From: Arthrobacter sp042667405
GTDB taxonomy: Bacteria; Actinomycetota; Actinomycetes; Actinomycetales; Micrococcaceae
Assembly: GCF_042667405.1 (NCBI RefSeq)
Contig: NZ_JBHVAL010000008.1
Span: 1 to 64,000, forward strand
Length of the DNA stretch: 64,000 bases
Direction of reading: 5' to 3'
Both the position numbers and the translations under genes were made by a program. Below, piece by piece: positions 33,589 through 41,861 of the stretch. Every line of letters begins with the position of its first letter. Within the stretch, counting starts at the first letter, position 1. The notes under the pieces are model-generated. The model made no database searches. It saw only the letters and a list, made by a program, of their open reading frames with translations, and was not told the origin of the DNA.

Positions 33589-34485
33589 ATGACTCTTGCA
33601 GTCTCGGCCACGGTGGCGTGGCAAAGCGAACGGAACCGCCTGCTGGGGATTGCCTACCGGATGCTGGGCGACTTCGGCCATGCCGAGGACGTGGTCTCCG
33701 AGGTCGCCATCGACGCCGTACGGCAGGAACGGAACATCGAGGGCGGGCGCGTGGACTCCTGGCCGGCGTGGCTGACCACCGTGTGCGTGCGCCGTTCCAT
33801 CGACCGGGTGCGCCAGCTCGCGGCGATCCGCGAGGACTACACCGGACCGTGGCTGCCCGAGCCCGTGGACACCGCACAGTTGCCCGAGGAAGCAATGGCC
33901 AACCGCGAACTGCTGTCCTTGACCTTGCTGCATCTGGCCGAGCAACTGGCACCGGAGGCGCGGGCGGCGTTGGTCCTGCACCGCGCCTTCGGAATGCCCG
34001 CGCCGGAGATCGCGGACATCCTGGACAAGACGCCGGCCGCCGTTCGCCAGCTGATTTCGCGGGCCGAACGCCGCCTGGACATCGACCCCGATGCACCCGC
34101 TCCCAGAGCCAAGGATCGGGCCGTGCTGGACAAGCTCGTCCAGGCCATCGAGCAGGGTGAGATCAACACGGTGGTTTCGATGCTCCACCGCGACGCCGTG
34201 CTGTGGGCCGACGGCGGCGGCAAGGTCAAGAGCGCGATGAACCCGCTGTTCGGGGCCTCGAGGATCGCACGATTCTTTGCGGCCATCCTTGGCAAGGCGG
34301 TGGCCTTCGATCCCGTGGAGCCGATCCGGGCCTGGGTTGTGGAGATCAACGGTGGAGCGGCTTTGGTCCTCAGGCACAACGGCCGCGCCGACGTCATCGA
34401 GGCGGACGCTGCCCCGGATGGAAGTATTCGGGGCCTGCGGCAACTGTCCAATCCGGACAAACTTACGAGGGTCTCCCGTTCTTAG
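33589..34485 (+). CDS. ECF41-family RNA polymerase sigma factor with SnoaL-like domain
   Basis: The 298-residue protein has sigma-2 (LLGIAYRMLGDFGHAEDVVS), a linker, sigma-4 (FGMPAPEIADILDKTPAAVR) and a C-terminal SnoaL/NTF2-like domain. All three diagnostic ECF41 motifs are present: GPWLPEP between sigma-2 and sigma-4, ADGGGKVKS in the C-terminal domain, and NPDKL near the end. In the family the fused domain replaces an anti-sigma factor and senses the signal. The ATG at 33589 or a GTG at 33580 is possible. It is partnered with the AhpD-like gene, and its stop region overlaps the convergent permease end by 23 bp. Confidence 0.9.
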   Translation: MTLAVSATVAWQSERNRLLGIAYRMLGDFGHAEDVVSEVAIDAVRQERNIEGGRVDSWPAWLTTVCVRRSIDRVRQLAAIREDYTGPWLPEPVDTAQLPEEAMANRELLSLTLLHLAEQLAPEARAALVLHRAFGMPAPEIADILDKTPAAVRQLISRAERRLDIDPDAPAPRAKDRAVLDKLVQAIEQGEINTVVSMLHRDAVLWADGGGKVKSAMNPLFGASRIARFFAAILGKAVAFDPVEPIRAWVVEINGGAALVLRHNGRADVIEADAAPDGSIRGLRQLSNPDKLTRVSRS

Positions 34486-35794
34486 CCACGAGTTCGCGGG
34501 AAGGCTGCCGGTTCGCCGGGAAACTTCCGGACGAAGTGGCACGCTTCCCGCGAACTCGCCCGGCAACCAGTGCGGCCACCCCCAAGCCTGCCGGGACGAG
34601 CAGCGCCCAGCCACTGAACACGAGCACCACCAGCATCACCACAGCCGCCACGATCACGCCGTACCAAGCCGGAGTTCCGCGGCGGAGCAGGACCACCCCG
34701 GCCGCCAAGCCAAAGGCCGTCACCGCGGTGAAGCACGCTGAGGCCGCTCCGATCTGGAACTCCATGCTCAGCAGCCCGGTCGCAGCCAGAACAAAGGAGA
34801 TTGACGCCATCACTCCCAGGACCCCGAGACTCACCGAGGGGACCTCCCCCGGCCCGGCGCCACGCGCCAATGCCCGCGGCAGCACGCCGTCGGACGCCAA
34901 ACGCGCACCCAGCTTGCTGGCACCGGCGACGAAAGTATTCAACGGACCGAACGTGAGGACAGCCGCCGCGACAGCGGTCACGGGTGCTGCCGCAGGGCCG
35001 AGCCCTTTCGCCAGCAACTCGGCAACCGGCACGTTGCTGCCCGCGAGCCCTGGCCCGAGGACGGCCACGCAAGCAGCCACCAGCCCGATATAGACCACTC
35101 CGACGACGACGAGCGTCAGCCAGGTTGCCCGCTTGAGGTCGCGCTCGGGGTTGCGGAACTCGCCGGCCAGGTGCGTGACGGCTTCCCAACCCGCGAAGCA
35201 GAAGAACAACAAGCTGGCCGCACCTCCCACAGCCCAATAGCCATGCGGGGCGAACGGCTCAAAGTTCTCAGCCCGGGCATATGGCGCGGCCACGGCAACA
35301 GCGAAGGCAAGCAACGCCACCAACAAGACCATCAGGAGCAGCTGCAGTTTGCTTGAGACCCTGATTCCCACCGCGTTGCTCAGAAAACCGGCCGCAAGGA
35401 TCAGCCCCGCGGCAATCAGCGCCGTCTCCCGTCCACCTCCCATGGCGTGCGCGATGTACTCCCCGCCGATCACCGCGGTCGCGGGCGCGCCGAAGGGAAT
35501 GGCGAAATAGAACAGGTAGCCGGCCACCACTGACGCCCGCTGGCCAAAGGCCCTCGTCACAAACGTTGCGATGCCCCCGGCGTCGGGCTGTTGCCTGGAC
35601 ATTTCGGCGAAGCTGAACGCCACGGGAGTGCAGAACACCAGGAGCAGGCCCCAGGCCAATATCGACGCCGGCCCAGCCACTTGTGCGGCGATGGCGGGCA
35701 GAACCAGGACCCCCGAACCCAGAATTGCGCCCACGTAGATGCCCGTTGCACGGAAGAGGCCCAGACCCGAACCTTTAACAGCTTTGTTCACCAT
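34463..35794 (-). CDS. APC family permease, YjeH-like
   Basis: The 443-residue protein has about twelve hydrophobic segments and the amino acid-polyamine-organocation N-terminus: GLFRATGIYVGAILGSGVLV, then PAIAAQVAGPASILAWGL, with QQPDAGGIATFVTRAFG. The pattern is like YjeH, a methionine/branched-chain amino acid exporter, but an amine importer fits the neighbours better, since a copper amine oxidase lies upstream on the same strand. The start at 35794 agrees with family homology, whereas 42 extra residues upstream do not. The last ~25 residues come from a palindromic repeat (34490-34557) and are unlikely to be part of the ancestral protein. Confidence 0.82.
   Translation of the reverse strand: MVNKAVKGSGLGLFRATGIYVGAILGSGVLVLPAIAAQVAGPASILAWGLLLVFCTPVAFSFAEMSRQQPDAGGIATFVTRAFGQRASVVAGYLFYFAIPFGAPATAVIGGEYIAHAMGGGRETALIAAGLILAAGFLSNAVGIRVSSKLQLLLMVLLVALLAFAVAVAAPYARAENFEPFAPHGYWAVGGAASLLFFCFAGWEAVTHLAGEFRNPERDLKRATWLTLVVVGVVYIGLVAACVAVLGPGLAGSNVPVAELLAKGLGPAAAPVTAVAAAVLTFGPLNTFVAGASKLGARLASDGVLPRALARGAGPGEVPSVSLGVLGVMASISFVLAATGLLSMEFQIGAASACFTAVTAFGLAAGVVLLRRGTPAWYGVIVAAVVMLVVLVFSGWALLVPAGLGVAALVAGRVRGKRATSSGSFPANRQPSRELVAKNGRPS
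34490..34557. repeat. Palindromic repeat embedded in the 3' end of the permease gene
   Basis: Perfect 14-base arms GAGTTCGCGGGAAG (34490-34503) and their reverse complement (34544-34557) enclose an inner imperfect stem (TTCGCCGGGAA / TTCCGGACGAA). It encodes the permease C-terminus and lies just past the ECF41 stop on the other strand. A degenerate copy is at 90-125. Confidence 0.75.
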
Positions 35795-35795
35795 T

Positions 35796-35809
35796 ACACT
35801 GAACAGTGT
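35796..35809. promoter_or_regulatory. Inverted repeat at the permease start, candidate TetR operator
   Basis: ACACTG-AA-CAGTGT ends 1 bp before the permease start codon on the minus strand. The small spacing to the start would let a bound repressor block initiation. It could indicate an internal promoter in the amine-oxidase operon. Confidence 0.4.
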
Positions 35810-35882
35810 TCGGAGGGGTTCCAACAAGCAGGGAAACTGCCTGCGAGGAGCAATATCCTGCCGAATTTCCGGGACACCTGAT

Positions 35883-36320
35883 CTAGGCGGCCAGAGCCTG
35901 CGAGCGCCTGAGGCGGGCAACCAGCGTCGAGGCGAGCAACGCCGTCGTGATTTCCAAGCCGATCACCAGCAGCAGTTGCGCCGCCCCGGTGGCGTCGACA
36001 GCGCCCGACGGCGACCTGCCGCCGTGCGCGTGTCCGGCACCGCCCGCGCCGAGCAGCAGCGCGGCGTGCAGGGCAACCATGGCCAGGGCTGAGCCGGTGA
36101 CCTGGTGGAGCGCCCCGACGCGGCTGTGGCGCCAGATGTGGACCGTGCACGGTACGCACACGGCCGCGAGAACGATCATGAGAATGCCGATCCAGGCGTC
36201 GTGGTGTCCGGAGGCAGCAAGCCAGAGGTGTACCGCGCAGGAAATGGCGGTGAGTCCCGCGCAGATCCGGGGATGGAGGACGGGCCCGGTTTGGCGGACC
36301 CGTCCTGCGATGATCGCCAT
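35883..36320 (-). CDS. Hypothetical four-helix, His-rich membrane protein
   Basis: The 145-residue product has four hydrophobic segments (about 22-38, 44-62, 75-92, 115-134) and a His/Gly-rich loop (GAGGAGHAHGGRS) between the third and fourth, plus histidines in ASGHHD and VHIWRHSR. It starts 2 bp after the copper amine oxidase stop and is therefore in the same operon. Its histidines and position suggest a role linked to copper supply or amine handling, but no family is recognised and this is speculation. Longer open frame upstream overlaps the oxidase and is not used. Confidence 0.65.
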   Translation of the reverse strand: MAIIAGRVRQTGPVLHPRICAGLTAISCAVHLWLAASGHHDAWIGILMIVLAAVCVPCTVHIWRHSRVGALHQVTGSALAMVALHAALLLGAGGAGHAHGGRSPSGAVDATGAAQLLLVIGLEITTALLASTLVARLRRSQALAA

Positions 36321-36322
36321 GG

Positions 36323-38272
36323 CTAGTGGCAGTGCCCGGAGGCTTCGCCGGCAGCGGTTCCCGGGGTGGCGGTATGGCAGCTGGAGCCCGAGGTGTTCGC
36401 GGGCACGTCCAGCACCGGGCTGCGGTCGAAGAAGCCCTCGGGACGGAGCTTGAAGCCGACCGTGTCCACGGGCATGATCGGCCAGTCCTCCACGCGCGGG
36501 AAGTGGGTCAGGCCGAAGGTGTGCCACACGACGATGTCGTGCCCGTCGATGTCGCGGTCCTGGGCCACATACGCGGGAAGGCCTGCACCGCCGGAGTGCT
36601 GGTTCACGAAGTCGCCGGTCGGGTAGCGTTCCTCGTCCGCGTAACGGGTGACCCACACGTCCTTGGTGGCGAAGGCTGCACGCTTCGCGATGGAGGAGCC
36701 GGGGTCGGCCAGGAGCGTGGGCTGGTTCTCGGCGTGGAGCTTGTAGCCGACGGGTTCGCCCAGGCGGTTCTTCGACTCCGGGTTGGAGATGATCCAGGTC
36801 CGTCCGACCTTCGCGTCGGCTTCGCGGACACCTTCCGACTCCTTGGTCAGCGCCGTGCGCTTGCGGGAGAACGCGTTCCCGCGCTCGTTGCCCGGTCCCA
36901 TGGGTTGCCGGACCACGTCCTCTTCTTCGACCCGGTTGGTGAAACCATCGATCGCCATGTCCAGGCGGGCGCTGAAAAGGTGCTGATGGAAGGGCGCGCC
37001 GAGCCCGGGAGCGAGCTGGGAGATGTTGTCCGAGCCGCCTTCCGGGAACGCGGAGGTAAACACGACGCCGGTCGCCTTGGCTTCGAACTCGATGGTGCCG
37101 TCCAGGTAGAGGTACCAGTAGAAGCCGTAGTCGTAGTTGCCGATGGTGGTGAAGAAGGAGATCACCAGGCGGCGGTTGCGGCGGGTGTAATTGATGCCCG
37201 TCCACAGGTCCGAGTGCTTGGAGAGGATGCCCCAGTCTTCCTCGTGCATGCAGATGCCGTTGCGGATCTCCCGGGGGTTGCCGAACGCATCGCTGATAAC
37301 CGGGCTGAGGTAGGTGATGTCACCCAGGCAGTCGCACCCGAGTTCAAGGGAGTTGGCGTACTGGCCCACGAGGTATTCACCCGTATCGAAGTAGTTCTGC
37401 CAGGACCGGATCGGCGAAGGGTCACCGTAGGGAACCACCATTTCGGCGATGGAGGCCCGGTTGATGATGGGCCTTTTCTTCCCGCCGTCCTTGAAGGACA
37501 GGTTGTGGAGGACAACTCCTTCGCGGACATCGAAGCCTACATCCACGCTCCACTTTTCCCACTCCACGTGGTTGCCGCCGGTGACGGTGAAGCTCGGCCC
37601 CTCGGGCTGGGTGATGCTGATGGGCTTCTGGGTGCCGCGGAGCGGCCCGGTCAGCTGGGGGTCGGTGTAGTTTCCGTGTTCTTCGGGAATCGGCATGACC
37701 TCAAGGTCAATGACCCGGGTGACTTCCTTGTTGACCACGTCCACATAGGCCACGAGCCCGTCCACGGGGTGGGCCCAGGCGCTGTCTTCAGGGAAGTCCT
37801 GCACGAAGGCCAGCCCACGGAGGATGCGGCGGCCACGCTCTTCCTCGTACTCGAAGACGCCGGCGGACAGCGGCGCCACACGGACTTTTTCCACCTCCAG
37901 GCCGCGGGCGGCCAGGGCGGCGAGCCAGCGCTCGTCGGTCGCCAAGAGCGTCTCCACAACCTCGAATTCTTCTTCAAGGACCGGCAGTTCGCCGGAGACT
38001 TTGGTATCAAGTTCGACGGCGGACAGGATCTGCCCGCGGGTGGCGGAAACGAGGACGTCGGTGGGAGCGCCGCCGGAGATGTCATGGATGAAGACCCGGA
38101 ACCGCCGGTCGTGTTCCTCGGCGCTGCGCGATGGATCCACCAGGCCCAGGTAGGCGATGCGGTGTCCATCGCCGAGGTGTCCCGCAGCCTGGAGGATGCC
38201 TTGGACCGTGACGATTTCTTCGGCGGTGGCAAGGCCGTACTGGGTGGAAATTTCAGTTGCTGTGGGCGTCAT
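36323..38272 (-). CDS. Copper-containing primary-amine oxidase
   Basis: The 649-residue enzyme oxidises primary amines to aldehydes with release of ammonia and hydrogen peroxide. The TPQ cofactor tyrosine is Tyr380 in TIGNYDYGFYW. The catalytic base is Asp296 in YFDTGEYLVGQYANSLELG. The copper ligands are His429 and His431 (PFHQHLFS) and His590 (FGLTHFPRVEDWP). All of these are two residues before the numbers I recall for the Arthrobacter globiformis phenylethylamine oxidase, so the two enzymes are nearly collinear. The C-terminus ends in a Cys/His-rich tail (HTATPGTAAGEASGHCH). It is divergent from a TetR gene. Aldehyde product could feed the aldehyde dehydrogenase at 39793-41205. Confidence 0.95.
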   Translation of the reverse strand: MTPTATEISTQYGLATAEEIVTVQGILQAAGHLGDGHRIAYLGLVDPSRSAEEHDRRFRVFIHDISGGAPTDVLVSATRGQILSAVELDTKVSGELPVLEEEFEVVETLLATDERWLAALAARGLEVEKVRVAPLSAGVFEYEEERGRRILRGLAFVQDFPEDSAWAHPVDGLVAYVDVVNKEVTRVIDLEVMPIPEEHGNYTDPQLTGPLRGTQKPISITQPEGPSFTVTGGNHVEWEKWSVDVGFDVREGVVLHNLSFKDGGKKRPIINRASIAEMVVPYGDPSPIRSWQNYFDTGEYLVGQYANSLELGCDCLGDITYLSPVISDAFGNPREIRNGICMHEEDWGILSKHSDLWTGINYTRRNRRLVISFFTTIGNYDYGFYWYLYLDGTIEFEAKATGVVFTSAFPEGGSDNISQLAPGLGAPFHQHLFSARLDMAIDGFTNRVEEEDVVRQPMGPGNERGNAFSRKRTALTKESEGVREADAKVGRTWIISNPESKNRLGEPVGYKLHAENQPTLLADPGSSIAKRAAFATKDVWVTRYADEERYPTGDFVNQHSGGAGLPAYVAQDRDIDGHDIVVWHTFGLTHFPRVEDWPIMPVDTVGFKLRPEGFFDRSPVLDVPANTSGSSCHTATPGTAAGEASGHCH

Positions 38273-38308
38273 AGCTGCCTCTGGTCCGGGACCTGTGACG
38301 GTCAGGAT

Positions 38309-38334
38309 TTATTTTCTATAGTTGTAGAGAATAA
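38309..38334. promoter_or_regulatory. Candidate TetR operator between amine oxidase and regulator
   Basis: Ten-base arms TTATTTTCTA (38309-38318) and TAGAGAATAA (38325-38334) pair with one mismatch around a 6-base centre. It is AT-rich against a GC-rich background and lies between the divergent oxidase and TetR genes. Confidence 0.6.
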
Positions 38335-38391
38335 CCAAAACGTAAGATGGGTCACAAGACCCTTCCGCAAAAATTTCCAGGAGCCCGACCC

Positions 38392-38982
38392 GTGCCAAAG
38401 ATTGTGGACCACGATCAACGACGCCTCGAACTGGTGGACGCAACCTGGCGGATCATCGCAAGGCTTGGCATGGAAGGCGCCACCATGCGCGAAATTGCCG
38501 AGGAAGCGGGCTTCGCCAACGGCGCCCTCAAGCCCTACTTCCCCACCAAGGACCTGCTGCTTACATCCGCATTCGGGCACGTGTTCAACAGGACCAACCA
38601 GCGCATCGCGCTCGTGACGGAAGGGCTGTCAGGACTGGCGGCGCTGCGGGCCTTCTGCACTGAGATACTCCCCCTGGACGAGGAACGCGTCAATGAAGCC
38701 CGCATCGTGATCCCGTTCTGGCAAAAGGCCCTTAACGACGCCGACATGGCCACCCTGCACAGCGAGTCCATGAACCAGTGGCACACCACCATCACCACCC
38801 ACACGTCAGCAGCCCGTGCGGCCGGCGAGATTGCCACCCCACTGGAGGATGCCTCCGTCGCCGACCACCTGCTCAACATGATGCTGGGCGCCCAAATCGT
38901 GGCAGCGCTATCGCCGGCAGAGCATTTTTCACAGGACCTCGAGGGCCAGCTGGACAACTATTTGGCGCTGCTGGCGGTCTGA
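38392..38982 (+). CDS. TetR family regulator (BetI-like C-terminus)
   Basis: The 196-residue protein has a TetR helix-turn-helix (LVDATWRIIARLGMEGATMR, EIAEEAGFANGALKPYF, PTKDLLL) and a C-terminal domain of the BetI/TetR_C_6 type (LRAFCTEILPLDEERVNEAR, IVIPFWQKALND). The GTG at 38392 has AGGAG about 9 bases upstream. It is divergent from the copper amine oxidase operon, and an AT-rich inverted repeat lies between them. It is the likely repressor of amine catabolism; the inducer may be an amine or aldehyde. Confidence 0.85.
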   Translation: MPKIVDHDQRRLELVDATWRIIARLGMEGATMREIAEEAGFANGALKPYFPTKDLLLTSAFGHVFNRTNQRIALVTEGLSGLAALRAFCTEILPLDEERVNEARIVIPFWQKALNDADMATLHSESMNQWHTTITTHTSAARAAGEIATPLEDASVADHLLNMMLGAQIVAALSPAEHFSQDLEGQLDNYLALLAV

Positions 38983-38985
38983 ATG

Positions 38986-39624
38986 CTAGCTCGCCGCCCC
39001 CGACGCAACCACGCCGACACCCAGTCCCGCGATGATTCCGCTGGAAGTACGTTCGACGGCGGTGCTCACCTTGGGCTTCTTGAGCCACCTCATCGCCTTG
39101 AAGGCCACGACGGCGATCATGGAGAGATAGGCAAAGGCGATCACAGCTACCACGACGCCGAGGATCAACGATGTGCCCATGGTGTCGCCGCCGTGCGGGA
39201 TGAACTGCGGGACCACCGCCAGGTAGAACAAGCCAACCTTCGGGTTGAGGAGCGTTGACAGGGCCCCGGCACCAAGCGCCGAAAGCCGGTTGTAGGGCAA
39301 AGGCTCTTCAGCGGATCCACCGACGCCCGCCTTCGCAGCACGACGCGACTTGATGAATGAAGAGATCCCCAAGTACAGCAAGTACAACCCGCCGGCGATC
39401 TTGATCCAGCGGAACAGTTCCGCGGACTGCTCCAGGATCGCCGCCAGGCCAACGCCAACCAACGCTGCCCACACAATCGCCGCACCCGCCGAACCGGCAG
39501 CCGCGGCAATTCCCGCCGAAGGTCTGTTCAGTGCAATGCGAAGCACCAGGAAGGTGTCCGGCCCGGGAGTCACGGAAAGAACCAGGCAAAGACCGGCAAA
39601 AGCAGCAAGGGAAGCGAGAGTCAC
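38986..39624 (-). CDS. LysE/RhtB family translocator
   Basis: The 212-residue protein has the LysE-family N-terminus GLCLVLSVTPGPDTFLVLRI and further conserved segments (GGLYLLYLGISSFIKSR, STLLNPKVGLFYLAVVPQF). About six hydrophobic segments are present. The family exports amino acids and related compounds. The GTG at 39624 gives the expected length, while the frame open to 39744 adds about 40 residues not typical of the family. No ribosome binding site is visible at the GTG, so the start is uncertain. It is convergent with the TetR gene. Confidence 0.82.
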   Translation of the reverse strand: MTLASLAAFAGLCLVLSVTPGPDTFLVLRIALNRPSAGIAAAAGSAGAAIVWAALVGVGLAAILEQSAELFRWIKIAGGLYLLYLGISSFIKSRRAAKAGVGGSAEEPLPYNRLSALGAGALSTLLNPKVGLFYLAVVPQFIPHGGDTMGTSLILGVVVAVIAFAYLSMIAVVAFKAMRWLKKPKVSTAVERTSSGIIAGLGVGVVASGAAS

Positions 39625-39792
39625 AAGAGTGATTGTGAGGCATACCGGCAGGTAGCGAAAGCCGGGAAAGCGTTCGCTTGCCGTCAAAGCCTGTTCGTCC
39701 AATGACAAGACCGCTCCACGTGACGCCACCCACACTGGAAACATCGCCGCGGCTCACGGGCCGCCAAGACTTACTACCTGAGCGGAGTACCA

Positions 39793-41205
39793 ATGGAGAC
39801 TTACGACGCCCTGCTGGCCTCGATCACCGCAGCCCCCGGCCAGAACAGCCGCACCATTTTCGATCCCGCCACGGGCGAAGCGGTCGGCGAGGCCCCGGTC
39901 CACACCGTCGAGGACCTCCAGCGCGCAATCGATGCGGCCGCCGCCGCCCAGCCGGCCTGGGCTGCCTTGGGCGACGACGCCCGGTCGGCTGCGCTCCTGA
40001 AAGCAGCCGACGCCGTCGAACGCTCCGCCGAAGAACTCGCCCAACTGCTCTCCCGCGAGCAGGGCAAACCGCTGAACGGCCCGAACGCCCGCTTCGAGGT
40101 CGGCGCTTGCGCCGCGTGGCTTCGTGCCACCGCCGGAACGCCGTTGGAACCCGAAGTGGTGGTTGACGACGGCGAAACCCGCGCCGAGCTGCACTACCGG
40201 CCCATCGGCGTCGTCGGTGCGATCGGACCGTGGAACTGGCCCATGATGATCACGGTCTGGCAGATCGCGCCGGCCCTGCGCATGGGTAACGCCGTGGTGG
40301 TCAAGCCATCGGAGTACACGCCGTTGTCCGTGCTGGCGCTGATCTCGATCATCAACCAGGAACTCCCCGAGGGTCTGCTCACTGTGGTGTCCGGAGGCCG
40401 CGACGTAGGCGAAGCGCTTGCCTCGCATGACGCGATCGGCAAGGTCATGTTCACCGGCTCCACCGCCACGGGCAAAGCGATCATCCGCTCCTCCGCGGAC
40501 ACGGTCAAACGGCTCACCCTGGAACTCGGCGGCAACGACGCCGGTATCGTCCTGCCCGATTCGGATCCCAAAGCGATCGCCGAGGGTTTGTTCTGGGGCG
40601 CCTTCATCAACACCGGCCAGACTTGTGCCGCCCTCAAGCGCCTCTACGTCCACGAGTCCCAGTACGAGGCCGTCTGCTCGGAACTCACTGCCGTTGCCGC
40701 TGCGATGCCGATGGGTGTTGGGCTCGATGAGAACAACGTCCTCGGCCCGCTGCAGAACCGCCAGCAGTACGACATCGTCGCCCGACTGGTGGACGCAGCC
40801 CGCGACTCCGGTGCCCGCATCCTGGTGGGCGGCAACCCTGACCCGGACCAGCCGGGCAACTTCTACCCCACCACGCTGGTTGCGGATATCGACAACGACA
40901 ACCCGCTCGTCGCGGAAGAACAGTTCGGCCCGGCGCTGCCGATCATCAAGTACAGCACCGTTGACGAGGCCGTCGCCAAGGCGAACGCGCTCGACGTCGG
41001 ACTCGGCGCCTCAGTCTGGTCCTCCGACGTCGCCGCCGCGCGCGAAGTCGCCGCCCGCATCCAGGCCGGAACGGTGTGGATCAACAAACACGGCGCCGTG
41101 GACCCGCGCGTCCCGTTTGGCGGAGCCAAGCAGTCCGGCTACGGGCTGGAATTCGGCGCCGAAGGCCTCAAGGCCCTGGGAGTGCCGCAGATCATCAACG
41201 GCTGA
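39793..41205 (+). CDS. Aldehyde dehydrogenase family protein
   Basis: The 470-residue NAD(P)-dependent enzyme has the coenzyme and catalytic-site motifs of the family: GVVGAIGPWNWPMMITVWQI, VMFTGSTATGKAI, LELGGNDAGIVLPDSD with the general-base Glu, and the nucleophile Cys in NTGQTCAALKR. The late PFGGAKQSGYGLEFG motif is also present. It oxidises aldehydes to acids. The gene is about 1.5 kb from the copper amine oxidase operon on the opposite strand and could take its aldehyde product, but nothing ties it to a specific substrate. A REP-like hairpin follows 20 bp after the stop. Confidence 0.92.
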   Translation: METYDALLASITAAPGQNSRTIFDPATGEAVGEAPVHTVEDLQRAIDAAAAAQPAWAALGDDARSAALLKAADAVERSAEELAQLLSREQGKPLNGPNARFEVGACAAWLRATAGTPLEPEVVVDDGETRAELHYRPIGVVGAIGPWNWPMMITVWQIAPALRMGNAVVVKPSEYTPLSVLALISIINQELPEGLLTVVSGGRDVGEALASHDAIGKVMFTGSTATGKAIIRSSADTVKRLTLELGGNDAGIVLPDSDPKAIAEGLFWGAFINTGQTCAALKRLYVHESQYEAVCSELTAVAAAMPMGVGLDENNVLGPLQNRQQYDIVARLVDAARDSGARILVGGNPDPDQPGNFYPTTLVADIDNDNPLVAEEQFGPALPIIKYSTVDEAVAKANALDVGLGASVWSSDVAAAREVAARIQAGTVWINKHGAVDPRVPFGGAKQSGYGLEFGAEGLKALGVPQIING

Positions 41206-41225
41206 TTCGATTCCGCACCCCAGCC

Positions 41226-41275
41226 AGGGGCAGCTAACGTCGCTATGAACCCTTCTAGCGACGTTATCTGCCCCT
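41226..41275. repeat. REP-like palindromic hairpin
   Basis: The 20-base arms 41226-41245 (AGGGGCAGCTAACGTCGCTA) and 41256-41275 pair with one mismatch around a 10-base loop. A related half-element (GCAGCTAACGGCGCT) is found at 53532-53546 after the MarR gene. There is no T-tract, so it is not a typical terminator, although it could still protect the 3' end of the aldehyde dehydrogenase mRNA. Confidence 0.7.
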
Positions 41276-41284
41276 CAGGCTCTT

Positions 41285-41450
41285 CTATGTCTGTCAGGGC
41301 GTGAAAGTTGCTGAGGCGTTGAGTGTGCGGTAGATGTGGCGCGCGAAGTAGCTGTTGACGCATCAGAGGATTTCCTTTTGGTTCGTCGCTGTACGGCGTA
41401 CCCAAGGGCTTTTGACCCCGTGTGTCATTCAGGTGATGGCGACCGTGGCC
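41285..41450. repeat. Degenerate direct repeat R1, left border of the peptide island
   Basis: This stretch of about 166 bp aligns with 46098-46270 in the same orientation. Shared words include CTATGTCTGTCA, GTTGCTGAGGCGT, TTGGTTCGTC and TGATGGCG. On the minus strand both copies can be read as a broken Arg/Thr-rich coding tail, so they are probably decayed remnants of one transposase or other mobile gene. The family is not identifiable. Confidence 0.6.
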
Positions 41451-41651
41451 TTGAACCCACCGATCAAGACGTCCACCCCGGGGAACCAAACCAATTCTGG
41501 AGTTGGGCAGTTCCGGCAAATCCCTGTGTTGCCCGTCACGAAAGACGAGTACCCGTCACAAATAATTGGCGGGTGCTGATTCTCAGTGAACGTCAAACAC
41601 AGAAATACGCACCTCCTTTCAGTCGGTGCGCTGACATAGATTGGGGAATTC
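41451..41651. other. Intergenic region upstream of the peptide operon
   Basis: With R1, this fills a 446-bp gene-free stretch. It is lower in GC than the neighbouring chromosome. A weak inverted repeat ACCCGTC (41551-41557) / GGCGGGT (41568-41574) around an AT-rich centre could be an operator. The promoter of the peptide operon must be here, but no convincing -35/-10 pair stands out. The ribosome binding site GGGGA is at about 41642-41646. Confidence 0.4.
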
Positions 41652-41855
41652 ATGTCAATGGTTATGGAGCGTCCGCAGCTGTTGTCTGCTGCGGTGCGCG
41701 AAGAAACTGAGGCGGAGTGGGCGGCAGCTGGCCTCGTGGCAGCAGTGCTTGGTATGGCACTTGCTGTCGTCGTCTACATCTGTTCTGTCTGCAGTGCGCG
41801 CTCTTTTGACGCCTGTATGCACGCGGTGCAGAACTACTGGGGATCAGGCTGCTGA
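41652..41855 (+). CDS. Candidate modified-peptide (RiPP) precursor, 67 aa
   Basis: The 67-residue product has a charged leader-like part (residues 6-22: Glu/Arg-rich, ending ETEAEW). A strongly hydrophobic run (about 24-43) and a short tail with four Cys (44, 47, 55, 67) follow. The last residue is Cys67, preceded by NYWGSG. Size, leader-plus-core layout, Cys content and position as first gene of an operon with an RRE-containing protease and an ABC exporter make it a precursor-peptide candidate. It could instead be a small membrane toxin processed by the same protease. The ATG at 41652 has GGGGA 6 bases upstream. I recognise no named class. Confidence 0.6.
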   Translation: MSMVMERPQLLSAAVREETEAEWAAAGLVAAVLGMALAVVVYICSVCSARSFDACMHAVQNYWGSGC

Positions 41856-41861
41856 TTCGAC

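Noticed and set aside
33178..34614. A 478-codon minus-strand frame opposite the AhpD-like and ECF41 genes
   Set aside because: Both plus-strand products have diagnostic motifs, and the antisense frame has none.
36326..38617. A 763-codon plus-strand frame opposite the copper amine oxidase
   Set aside because: The oxidase on the other strand has all catalytic residues in register, and the opposing frame shows no domain.
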